Positions 6,760 through 12,155 are shown, counted from the first letter of the stretch. The stretch is DNA of 12,155 bases from an uncultured Collinsella sp. (GCA_900543615.1 UQSC01000053.1:1-12155); one strand, 5' to 3'. Made by a program: numbers and translations. The notes: a model not told the origin generated them from the sequence alone.

Positions 6760-7092
6760 ATGGAGGATATGAATGAGCTGCAGATGACCTGCTTCGAGAT
6801 CATCAGCTACGTCGGCACCGCCAAGAGCATGTATATCAATGCCGTGCAAAAGGCCAAGGAGGGCGATTTTGACGCCGCTGAGGAACTTATCAAGCAGGGC
6901 GACGAGGCTTACAACGGTGGCCACGATGTCCATATGGGGCTCCTCAAAAAGGAGGCCAACGGCGAGCGTAACGGCGAAGCCCCGCTGATTCTGCTGCATG
7001 CCGAGGACCAGATGGCCGGCACCGAGACCATGCGCGTCATGGCCACGGAGCTCATCGAGGTCCACAAGCTGCTGCAGGCGCTTAAGGCCTAG
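6760..7092 (+). CDS. PTS lactose/cellobiose-family EIIA
   Basis: 110-aa cytosolic three-helix phosphocarrier that takes phosphate from HPr. The signature ILLHAEDQMAG contains the phosphorylated histidine (H80 counting from this start) and the metal-binding aspartate three residues later, as in HAQDHLM of LacF/ChbA. The start is uncertain. GTG at 6751 abuts the EIIB stop; ATG at 6760 has AGGTG six bases upstream overlapping the EIIB stop codon; ATG at 6769 has GGAGG only two bases away. 6760 is preferred and implies translational coupling with EIIB. It is the last gene of the operon, with terminator hairpins downstream. EI and HPr are not in the window. Confidence 0.92.
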   Translation: MEDMNELQMTCFEIISYVGTAKSMYINAVQKAKEGDFDAAEELIKQGDEAYNGGHDVHMGLLKKEANGERNGEAPLILLHAEDQMAGTETMRVMATELIEVHKLLQALKA

Positions 7093-7150
7093 TCGGCGTT
7101 ATCGCCGCGACGGAGTGTGCGGTTCACCAGACAATTCAGTCCCTTTCACG

Positions 7151-7189
7151 GGCGCTGGGAGTTTTCCGTCTCCCGGCGCCTTTGTATTT
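7151..7189 (+). terminator. Rho-independent terminator after EIIA
   Basis: An 11-bp stem (7151-7161 with 7170-7180, one T-G pair), loop TTTTCCGT, followed by TTTGTATTT. It is the first of three hairpins ending the PTS operon. Confidence 0.85.
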
Positions 7190-7192
7190 GGC

Positions 7193-7231
7193 GAAGGCCT
7201 GCGCGACCTGTTGGGCGGGCCTTCGTGTTTT
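7193..7231 (+). terminator. Second terminator-like hairpin after the PTS operon
   Basis: GAAGGCC (7193-7199) pairs with GGCCTTC (7218-7224), followed by GTGTTTT. The 18-nt loop makes it weaker than its neighbours. Confidence 0.55.
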
Positions 7232-7238
7232 CCCAGAT

Positions 7239-7282
7239 AAAACCTGCCAAAACAAACCTGTCCCTTTTTGGCAGGTTTTTGT
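7239..7282. terminator. Third, bidirectional terminator built on a dispersed repeat
   Basis: A perfect 14-bp stem, AAAACCTGCCAAAA (7239-7252) with TTTTGGCAGGTTTT (7266-7279), and T/A runs on both sides. The left arm plus loop (7243-7265) is a copy of the repeat that forms the REPIN-like element at 3293-3390, matching those copies at 19 and 18 of 23 positions. It lies 52 bp before the ROK start, so the ROK promoter must lie inside or downstream of it unless read-through occurs. Confidence 0.8.
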
Positions 7283-7333
7283 CTTGGGAGCGGTACCATA
7301 CAGGCAATGTTTAAACGAGAAAGGTGGGCTCCC

Positions 7334-8287
7334 ATGGAACCTAAGCAGTACTACATCGGCATTGATGTCGGCGGCACTTCGGTTAAGGAGGGCCTGTTCG
7401 ATGAGGACGGCAACCTGCTTGCCAAGGCCAGCGTGCCCACGCCTCCCATCGTTGATGCTGCGGGCTTTGCCGCGGTGACCGAGGCGATCGACCAGGTGGT
7501 CGCCAAGGCGCAGATTCCGCGCGCCTTTGTGGCGGGCATTGGCCTGGCTGTTCCGTGCCCCATCCCGGCTTCGGGCGATGCTAAGGTCAAGGCCAACATT
7601 GCCATTAACCTGCCCGAGCTTAGGATCGCCATTCAAAAGCACTGCCCCGACGCGGTCGTTAAGTACGAGAACGATGCCAACGCCGCTGCCATGGGCGAGG
7701 CCTGGCTCGGCTCTGCCAAGGGCGTACAGAACGTGGTGATGGTCACCATCGGTACCGGCGTGGGCGGCGGCGTCATCGTCAACGGCGACGTGGTGTCGGG
7801 CGTTGTGGGCGCCGGCGGCGAGATTGGCCACATGTGCCTGAATCCCGACGAGGAGCGCACCTGCGGCTGTGGCGGCCATGGCCACCTGGAGCAGTATTCC
7901 AGCGCTACCGGTGTGGTGAGCAACTACCTTGCCGAGTGCAAGAAGGCGGGCGTCGAGCCCATCGAGCTCACCGGCCCCTCCGATTCCAAGGACGTGTTCC
8001 AGGCCTGCCGCGAGGGTGACAAGCTCGCGCTGGCCGCGGCCGATACCATGGCCGATTATCTCGGTCGTGCTCTGGCGCTTATCGCCAACGTGGTCGACCC
8101 CGAGATGTTCCTGATCGGCGGCGGTGCCTCTGCCTCGGCCGATGTCTACCTCGATGCGGTTCGCGAGCACTTCCAGCACTATGCGCTTTCCGCCTCGCGC
8201 GAGACGCCTATCGAGGTCGCCTCGCTCGGCAACGACGCCGGCATCATCGGTGCCGCCTACGTAGCCCTGCGCGCCGCCGGCAAATAG
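7334..8287 (+). CDS. ROK-family sugar kinase (glucokinase/mannokinase type)
   Basis: 317-aa cytosolic ATP-dependent hexokinase-like enzyme. The phosphate loop is GIDVGGTSVKEG (9-20), the catalytic aspartate D114 lies in YENDANAA, the second ATP motif is TIGTGVGGGVIV (138-149), and the substrate/zinc histidine is H166 in GEIGHM. The ROK zinc signature is present in modified form: CGCGGHGHLE (177-186), where the usual CxCGxxGCxE third Cys is His184. The start at 7334 is chosen for AAGGTGG 7-8 bases upstream and for a normal ROK N-terminus; an in-frame extension to 7268 runs back through a terminator. It probably phosphorylates the free hexose released by the upstream GH1 enzyme. Glucose is the default substrate guess; mannose or fructose is possible given manA nearby. 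Confidence 0.9.
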   Translation: MEPKQYYIGIDVGGTSVKEGLFDEDGNLLAKASVPTPPIVDAAGFAAVTEAIDQVVAKAQIPRAFVAGIGLAVPCPIPASGDAKVKANIAINLPELRIAIQKHCPDAVVKYENDANAAAMGEAWLGSAKGVQNVVMVTIGTGVGGGVIVNGDVVSGVVGAGGEIGHMCLNPDEERTCGCGGHGHLEQYSSATGVVSNYLAECKKAGVEPIELTGPSDSKDVFQACREGDKLALAAADTMADYLGRALALIANVVDPEMFLIGGGASASADVYLDAVREHFQHYALSASRETPIEVASLGNDAGIIGAAYVALRAAGK

Positions 8288-8288
8288 C

Positions 8289-8339
8289 TGGTGCAAGGGG
8301 GACAGGTTACTTTGCGCCAACATGGTGCAAGGGGGACAG
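8289..8339 (+). repeat. Two direct copies of a 17-bp repeat after the ROK gene
   Basis: TGGTGCAAGGGGGACAG occurs exactly at 8289-8305 and 8323-8339, separated by 17 bp, starting right after the ROK stop. The first copy continues as GGGACAGGTT, the inverse of AACCTGTCCC at 7255-7264. The second can form a GGGGG/CCCCC hairpin (8331-8347). It appears related to the GGGGAC-type repeats elsewhere in the window. Confidence 0.8.
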
Positions 8340-8452
8340 ACTTCCCCCAACGCTTGTCCCAAATTGCGTCGCGGCCCTTCCATCGTCTAGGGTTCGGCGT
8401 TAGCGTGCTACCATAGCTACGTCCAAGTACACATATCAAGTGGAGGATATCC

Positions 8453-9376
8453 ATGGCAAACGTTCTTGTCTTTGGTCACCAGAACCCCGATAACGACGCC
8501 ATCATGAGCGCCGTCGTCCTGTCCCAGCTGCTCAACCAGGTTGAGTATGCCGGCAACACCTACGAGGCCTGCGCCCTTGGTCAGCTTCCGGCCGAGTCCG
8601 CCAAGCTGCTCGCCGACGCCGGCATTGCCGAGCCCCGCGTGATCGATTCCGTCGAAGCCGGTCAGCTCGTCGTCCTCACCGACCACAACGAGTCCGCCCA
8701 GTCCGTCGCCGGCCTTAAGGACGCCACGGTCTTTGGCGTTGTCGACCATCACCGCATCGGCGACTTCGAGACTGCCGGCCCGCTGCACTACATCTGCCTG
8801 CCCTGGGGCTCTAGCTGCACCATCGTCACCAAGCTCGCCGGCGTGCTCGGCGTTGAGCTTTCCGACGTTCAGGCCAAGCTGCTGCTCTCGGCCATGATGA
8901 CCGATACGCTCATGCTCAAGAGCCCCACCACCACCGATGTCGACCGCGTCGTCGCCGCCAAGCTCGGCGAGCAGGTGGGTGTCGACCCGGTCAAGTTTGG
9001 CATGGAGGTCTTCCTCACCCGTCCGTCCGGCTCCTTCACCGCAGCCGAGATGGTCGGCAACGACATCAAGATGTTCGAGCCCGCTGGCAAGAAGCTGCTC
9101 ATCGGCCAGTACGAGACCGTCGACAAGACCCGCGCACTCGGCATGATCGACGAGATCCGTGAGGCAATGCGCGCCTACGCCGCCGAGAAGGGTGCTGACG
9201 GCATTGTCCTGTGCATCACCGACATCATGGAAGAGGGCTCGCAGGTCCTGCTCGAGGGCGAGACCGAGGCTGCTCAGAAGGGCTTGGGTATTGCCGACGA
9301 GCACGACGGCGTCTGGATGCCGGGCGTCCTCTCCCGTAAGAAGCAGGTCGCTGCCCCCATCATGGCCGCCTGCTAG
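8453..9376 (+). CDS. ppaC: Manganese-dependent inorganic pyrophosphatase (family II, DHH)
   Basis: 307-aa cytosolic enzyme that hydrolyses pyrophosphate to two phosphates, pulling biosynthetic reactions forward. The DHH domain shows FGHQNPDNDAI (H9, D13, D15), LTDHNE (D77) and VVDHH (D98-H99-H100), all expected Mn ligands. The C-terminal DHHA2 domain ends with SRKKQVAAP (294-302), the substrate-binding SRKKQ motif. The length matches the ~308-aa Bacillus/Streptococcus enzymes with no CBS insert. The ATG at 8453 has GGAGG (8442-8446) at six bases. It stands alone between the ROK gene and nhaA, with its own strong terminator, so it is probably a single-gene housekeeping transcript. Confidence 0.96.
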   Translation: MANVLVFGHQNPDNDAIMSAVVLSQLLNQVEYAGNTYEACALGQLPAESAKLLADAGIAEPRVIDSVEAGQLVVLTDHNESAQSVAGLKDATVFGVVDHHRIGDFETAGPLHYICLPWGSSCTIVTKLAGVLGVELSDVQAKLLLSAMMTDTLMLKSPTTTDVDRVVAAKLGEQVGVDPVKFGMEVFLTRPSGSFTAAEMVGNDIKMFEPAGKKLLIGQYETVDKTRALGMIDEIREAMRAYAAEKGADGIVLCITDIMEEGSQVLLEGETEAAQKGLGIADEHDGVWMPGVLSRKKQVAAPIMAAC

Positions 9377-9396
9377 GTTCTTTTGACCTAACACCG

Positions 9397-9436
9397 ACGA
9401 CCGGATCGCGGACGCCCCGCGCTCCGGTCGTTTTTT
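9397..9436 (+). terminator. Rho-independent terminator of ppaC
   Basis: ACGACCGGA (9397-9405) pairs with TCCGGTCGT (9423-9431), with an inner CGCGG/CCGCG stem and a run of six T. A textbook terminator about 20 bp after the stop. Confidence 0.93.
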
Positions 9437-9644
9437 GTGCACGGCGCCGCGTCGTCTCTTGGACAGGCGTGCCCGCGCCGTTGAGCAAATAATGTTCAAC
9501 CTGTGGTTCCGCTTTTCGGCCACGCCTGCGTGCTCGTCGTGCAGGGTAGGCTAGATGCAAGCGTAATACGTTAGAGCGCGGCGCCGCCACTTGGGCGGGC
9601 CGTGCTTTTTTAAGACGGGAGCCATCCCGTGAAAGGAGCCGCCC
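9437..9644 (+). promoter_or_regulatory. Structured leader region upstream of nhaA
   Basis: Several pairings are visible. ACGGCGC (9441-9447) pairs with GCGCCGT (9475-9481). AGGCGTG in that loop (9465-9471) pairs with CACGCCT (9521-9527), which would be a pseudoknot-like or alternative contact. A near-palindrome GTTGA..TCAAC lies at 9480-9500. A terminator-like hairpin is at 9576-9605 and a small ACGGGA/TCCCGT hairpin at 9615-9630 just before the ribosome site AAAGGAG (9632-9638). TAATAC at 9564-9569 could be a -10 box but has no good -35. If transcription starts there, only the last two hairpins lie in the mRNA. Confidence 0.4.
9576..9611 (+). terminator. Terminator-like hairpin in the nhaA leader
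   Basis: GCGCGGC-G-CCGCC (9576-9588) pairs with GGCGG-GCCGTGC (9594-9605), with a single bulged G and loop ACTTG, followed by TTTTTT (9606-9611). It ends only 33 bp before the nhaA ATG, a position typical of attenuators. It may simply be a second ppaC terminator, but ppaC already has a strong one. Confidence 0.7.
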
Positions 9645-11003
9645 ATGGCAGCACCCGAGCAGCTGTTCAACGTTCGTGAGCGCAAGCGTTTTGAGCGCCA
9701 CGACATTTGGGAGCGCATCACCGAGAACGGCACGATTTCCGCCGCCGTCATGGTCATCGCCGCCATCGCCGCCGTCATCTGCGCCAATACCGATGCCTAC
9801 GAGGCCATCCATCACTTTTTGGAGACCCCGCTGTATGTGGGTCTGGGGCATTTGACGGCTGGCCTCACCGTTGAGCTTTTCGTCAACGACTTCCTCATGG
9901 CGATTTTCTTTTTGTTGGTGGGCATTGAGCTTAAGTACGAGATGACGGTCGGCGAGCTCAAGAATCCGCGTCAGGCCATGCTTCCCATGCTGGCGGCCGT
10001 GGGCGGCGTCGTCGTTCCCGCCTGCATCTACCTGATCTTTAACCATGCCGGCGCCCGCAACGGTTGGGCCATCCCCATGGCAACCGATATTGCCTTTGCG
10101 CTGGGCGTGCTGTCGCTTTTGGGCAATCGCGTGCCCAACGGCGTGCGCGTGTTCTTCTCGACGCTCGCCATCGCCGACGACCTCATCTCCATCGCCGCTA
10201 TCGCCATCTTCTACGGTCAGAGCCCCAATCCGTTTTGGTTGGGCGCCGCCGCGCTTGTGACCTGCGCGCTCGTGTGGCTCAACAAGACGCAGCATTACCG
10301 CCTTGCCCCGTATTCGGTACTGGGTCTGCTGTTGTGGTTCTGCATGTTCAAGAGCGGCGTACATGCCACGCTTGCCGGCGTCATCCTGGCCTTCACCATC
10401 CCGGCCAAGTGCGGCGTCAAGCTCGATAGTCTCACCGATTGGCTGGGCGAGTGCCTGCCGCTGCTCGATGACCGCTACGACGACGAGGCACACATCCTGG
10501 GCCAGCATGACTTTACCGTCTCGACTACCAAGGTCGAGCGCGTCATGCACCGCGTGACCCCGCCGCTCATCCGCATGGAGCGTCTGATCTCCACGCCGGT
10601 CAACTTTGTGATCCTGCCGATCTTTGCGTTCGTCAACGCACAGGTTCGCCTAGTGGGCGTGGACATGAGCACGCTGCTCACCGACCCGGTGACGCTCGGC
10701 GTGTACTTTGGCATGCTGCTGGGCAAGCCGATCGGTATCTTTGGCATGACGTTTGCCCTGGTTAAGCTTAGGGCCTGCGAGCTGCCGCGCAATGTCAACT
10801 GGCACATGATTGCCGGTGTGGGCATTCTGGGCGGTATCGGCTTTACCATGTCGATTCTCATCAGCGGCCTTGCCTTCCCGACGGCCCAGTTTGAGGTTCT
10901 GGCCGCCAAGGCCGCTATTCTCGCCGGCTCTGTCACCGCGGCCGTACTTGGCATGATCTACATGAGTGTGATCTGCAAGCACCCCGCGCCCAAGAACGAG
11001 TAG
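9645..11003 (+). CDS. nhaA: Na+/H+ antiporter NhaA
   Basis: 452-aa inner-membrane antiporter exporting Na+ (or Li+) in exchange for protons, for pH and salt homeostasis. Key residues by analogy with E. coli NhaA: FFLLVGIELKYE (89-99), D148 in MATDIAFALGVL, the paired ion-site aspartates D178-D179 in LAIADDL, and K361 in LGKPIGIFG. GILGGIGFTMSILISGLAF near the C-terminus is the last conserved helix. It is ~60 aa longer than the E. coli protein: an extended N-terminus and a large charged loop (~260-312, including LLDDRYDDEAHILGQHDF) between the two halves. The ATG at 9645 follows AAAGGAG at 9632-9638. It has its own leader and is followed by terminators, so it is likely monocistronic. Confidence 0.95.
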   Translation: MAAPEQLFNVRERKRFERHDIWERITENGTISAAVMVIAAIAAVICANTDAYEAIHHFLETPLYVGLGHLTAGLTVELFVNDFLMAIFFLLVGIELKYEMTVGELKNPRQAMLPMLAAVGGVVVPACIYLIFNHAGARNGWAIPMATDIAFALGVLSLLGNRVPNGVRVFFSTLAIADDLISIAAIAIFYGQSPNPFWLGAAALVTCALVWLNKTQHYRLAPYSVLGLLLWFCMFKSGVHATLAGVILAFTIPAKCGVKLDSLTDWLGECLPLLDDRYDDEAHILGQHDFTVSTTKVERVMHRVTPPLIRMERLISTPVNFVILPIFAFVNAQVRLVGVDMSTLLTDPVTLGVYFGMLLGKPIGIFGMTFALVKLRACELPRNVNWHMIAGVGILGGIGFTMSILISGLAFPTAQFEVLAAKAAILAGSVTAAVLGMIYMSVICKHPAPKNE

Positions 11004-11043
11004 GCGCGTAGAAACAGACGCCAGAGCCTGCTCGAGCGCGTGT

Positions 11044-11116
11044 AAAACGCGGTTTTGAGTGGTACTTGCCACCTGCCGGACACCCCAGTGGCCAAAAAAC
11101 GCCGTTTGTGAGTACT
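11044..11116. repeat. Two diverged direct repeats downstream of nhaA
   Basis: AAAACGCGGTTTTGAGTGG..TACT (11044-11066) and AAAACGCCGTTTGTGAG..TACT (11096-11116) share the pattern AAAACGC-GTTT-TGAGT-ACT with small indels. The second copy supplies the left arm and loop of the following terminator. They look like two copies of a dispersed intergenic unit. Confidence 0.55.
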
Positions 11117-11139
11117 GTCACAAACGGCGTTTCATTTTA
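11097..11139 (+). terminator. Rho-independent terminator of nhaA
   Basis: A perfect 14-bp stem, AAACGCCGTTTGTG (11097-11110) with CACAAACGGCGTTT (11119-11132), loop AGTACTGT, followed by CATTTTA. It lies about 95 bp after the nhaA stop. Confidence 0.85.
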
Positions 11140-11235
11140 GGCGCGAAAAATAATGTACAAATCTATTCTGTCTGTGCATTAACGATTGCGTGGCTGGACG
11201 AAAAATGCCGATGCATCCTTCCAAAACCGGACACA

Positions 11236-11257
11236 AAAGGCCAAGACTGGCCTTTTT
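11236..11257. terminator. Bidirectional terminator hairpin
   Basis: AAAGGCCA (11236-11243), loop AGAC, TGGCCTTT (11248-11255), with TTTTT on the + side and TTTTGTG on the - side. It can end transcripts of the minus-strand 84-aa gene and back up nhaA termination. Confidence 0.8.
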
Positions 11258-11269
11258 AATTCAAAATCG

Positions 11270-11290
11270 CTGTTACTAAAAAAGTAACAG
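11270..11290. terminator. Hairpin downstream of the 84-aa gene
   Basis: CTGTTACT (11270-11277), loop AAAAA, AGTAACAG (11283-11290). It lies between the 84-aa gene stop and the terminator at 11236-11257. There is no T run on its own, so it is more likely an accessory hairpin. Confidence 0.4.
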
Positions 11291-11335
11291 TACTCATATT
11301 TGCTATTTTTTGACCACAGGCCCCAATGACTAGGT

Positions 11336-11590
11336 TTATTCCACGGTGCCGTAGATGGCGCCCCAGCCGTGGGCGGCCAAGGCGGAGTTGAGCTGGTCGC
11401 AAAGTGACTGGCGGTCGTAATAGCCGGGCGGTAGCAGGTTGACGATTTCCATGAGATCGGGCGCCAGGTCCAAGATTTCGGCCTGTACGATCAGATCCAG
11501 GCGGTCGATGGCGTGGCGGTCGTAAAACAGTCCGTCGACCAGGCGCTGCAGGTCGCCGAATTCCTCGGCCTGAAACGATCCGTACTCCAT
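11336..11590 (-). CDS. Small hypothetical protein (84 aa)
   Basis: I do not recognise this protein. It is acidic and Leu/Asp-rich, probably mostly helical. Notable stretches are YDRHAIDRLDLIVQAEILD (~24-42), LLPPGYYDRQSLCDQLN (~54-70) and an aromatic end GWGAIYGTVE. There is no signal peptide or membrane segment. Support for being real: AAGGAGG sits 4-5 bases before the ATG at 11590, and it is followed by hairpins that can terminate it. An upstream in-frame ATG at 11641 has no ribosome site. It is divergent from the aminotransferase gene, which may share the 149-bp promoter region. Function is unknown. Confidence 0.65.
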   Translation of the reverse strand: MEYGSFQAEEFGDLQRLVDGLFYDRHAIDRLDLIVQAEILDLAPDLMEIVNLLPPGYYDRQSLCDQLNSALAAHGWGAIYGTVE

Positions 11591-11692
11591 AGTGCCTCCT
11601 TGGGCGCCCCACGCCGGCATGCGCGGCGATTCGTAATTCATTGCGATGAACTTAATCTATCACGGCTTCATAACGTTGCGGCGGTGGCGGTC

Positions 11693-11698
11693 TATACT
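11693..11698 (+). promoter_or_regulatory. Predicted -10 box of the aminotransferase gene
   Basis: TATACT, one base from the TATAAT consensus, lies 41 bp before the ATG at 11740. The best -35 candidates (TTCATA at 11668-11673) have a spacer of 19 bp, so only the -10 is convincing. Confidence 0.4.
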
Positions 11699-11739
11699 TA
11701 GACGAACTGCAACGTACCGCTTCGCGAAAGGTCGCACCC

Positions 11740-12155
11740 ATGCAGACGATCTACCAGAAGATGGAAACCACCGAACTCGATGCCGCCATCGAGGCGCTCA
11801 AGGCCGAGGTCGCCGAGGTCAAGGCCAAGGGCCTGGCGCTCGACATGGCCCGCGGCAAGCCGTCGCCCTCCCAGGTGGACATCTCTCGACCCATGCTCGA
11901 TATCCTCAATGCCGATGCCGATCTGCACGACGGCAATGTCGACTGCTCCAACTACGGCTGCTTTGAGGGCATTCCCTCGGCACGCAAGCTGGCGGGGGAG
12001 TTCCTGGGTTGCCCCGCCGAGCAGACGCTCGTGCTGGGTTCGTCGAGCTTGCTGATCGAGCACGATATCGCCGGTATGTTCTGGCGCTGCGGCTCGTGCG
12101 GCAGCGAGCCTTGGGAGGCTTACGAGGCCGCGCATGACGGCAAGAAGGTCAAGTT
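11740..12155 (+). CDS. Aminotransferase, aspartate aminotransferase type Ic (3' truncated by window)
   Basis: The first 138 codons of a PLP-dependent aminotransferase of the corynebacterial/coriobacterial type Ic aspartate aminotransferase family (Asp_aminotransf), which exchanges the amino group between aspartate and 2-oxoglutarate. Supporting motifs are the N-terminal coiled segment ending LALDMARGKPSPSQVD (~35-50), then DGNVDCSNYGCFEGIPSARK (~67-86), the counterpart of DxRNYGGLDGLPEAR, and LVLGSSSLLIEHDIAGMF (~98-115), the start of the PLP phosphate region. The catalytic lysine lies beyond the window. Odd point: WRCGSCGSEPWE (~116-127) puts two cysteines where relatives usually have a GVPGS-like turn. 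The ATG at 11740 has GAAAGG eight bases upstream and a TATACT -10 box. Confidence 0.85.
   Translation, partial: MQTIYQKMETTELDAAIEALKAEVAEVKAKGLALDMARGKPSPSQVDISRPMLDILNADADLHDGNVDCSNYGCFEGIPSARKLAGEFLGCPAEQTLVLGSSSLLIEHDIAGMFWRCGSCGSEPWEAYEAAHDGKKVK

Larger units (their letters stand above)
11141..11335. other. Gene-free spacer between nhaA terminator and the small minus-strand gene
   Basis: This stretch (with 11004-11140, over 300 bases in all) has no supported coding frame. It is AT-richer than its surroundings. Apart from the hairpins at 11236-11290 it holds a segment (about 11141-11230) with the word pair ATGC..GATGCATCC and CCGGACAC, the latter also present at 11077-11084. This suggests repeat-derived DNA. 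Confidence 0.4.

Noticed and set aside
4930..7065. A 711-codon open frame on the - strand opposite the EIIC/EIIB/EIIA genes
   Set aside because: It is the antisense shadow of well-recognised PTS genes in GC-biased DNA. Its translation is His/Asp/Gly-rich without domain motifs, and it has no ribosome site.
7239..8339. Composite transposon or genomic island carrying the ROK gene
   Set aside because: Only short repeats (10-23 bp) flank it. There is no transposase, integrase, target-site duplication or composition shift.
9480..9500. LexA- or Fur-type operator at GTTGAGCAAATAATGTTCAAC
   Set aside because: The near-palindrome does not fit GAAC-N4-GTTC or a Fur box, and no associated regulator is in the window.
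7136..10550. Long - strand frames opposite the ROK gene, ppaC and nhaA (7136-8383, 8417-9523, 9360-10550)
   Set aside because: All are antisense to strongly supported genes and explained by codon bias. One runs through both arms of the terminators at 7151-7282 and one through the ppaC terminator.
11646..11966. A + strand frame of 106 codons overlapping the aminotransferase start
   Set aside because: It is out of frame with the aminotransferase that starts at 11740, whose family motifs are clear, and it has no ribosome site of its own.

Overview
The window reads as Collinsella-like DNA (Coriobacteriia, Actinomycetota). It is GC-rich with strong G/C third-position codon bias, and it combines a PcrA-type helicase with a Gly/Ser-rich tail, a DHH-family pyrophosphatase, an actinobacterial-length NhaA and a type Ic aspartate aminotransferase. 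This genus call is inference from gene content and style. The first 20 bases are not genomic: they match the Illumina Nextera (Tn5 mosaic end) Read 1 adapter, so the left edge is a contig end with untrimmed adapter.

Layout. 21-1105 (+): C-terminal part of PcrA/UvrD helicase. 1113-1241: a 129-bp palindrome with perfect 30-bp arms, followed by a terminator shared with the convergent manA. 1390-3116 (-): manA and a GntR/UTRA regulator, apparently one transcript (gntR then manA). 3117-3420: AT-rich divergent promoter region plus a large REPIN-like hairpin. 3421-7092 (+): a GH1 6-phospho-beta-glycosidase followed by PTS lactose/cellobiose-family EIIC, EIIB and EIIA. 7151-7282: three terminator-like hairpins in a row. 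7334-8287 (+): ROK sugar kinase. 8453-9376 (+): Mn-dependent pyrophosphatase ppaC, with a strong terminator. 9645-11003 (+): nhaA, preceded by a structured leader with a terminator-like hairpin and followed by about 330 bp of repeats and terminators. 11336-11590 (-): an 84-aa unrecognised protein. 11740-12155 (+): the start of a type Ic aspartate aminotransferase, cut by the window end.

How it works together. The 2.4-8.3 kb block is a self-contained catabolic locus. The PTS imports and phosphorylates a beta-linked disaccharide, and the GH1 enzyme splits the 6-phospho-disaccharide. The ROK kinase can phosphorylate the released free hexose, and ManA converts mannose-6-P to fructose-6-P. The UTRA regulator probably senses a phosphosugar. 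This combination (EIICBA, phospho-GH1, UTRA-GntR, ROK kinase, ManA) matches the gene set of the Bacillus subtilis gmu glucomannan operon, minus the secreted mannanase. A role in beta-manno/gluco-oligosaccharide use is therefore a concrete alternative to plain cellobiose use.

The non-coding DNA is unusually rich. A short repeat, consensus roughly GGGGACRGGTTTGTTTTGG, occurs as an inverted pair in the GH1 leader and again as the arm of a terminator before the ROK gene, with a related core repeated after the ROK gene. No mobile-element gene, CRISPR array, tRNA or rRNA was seen.
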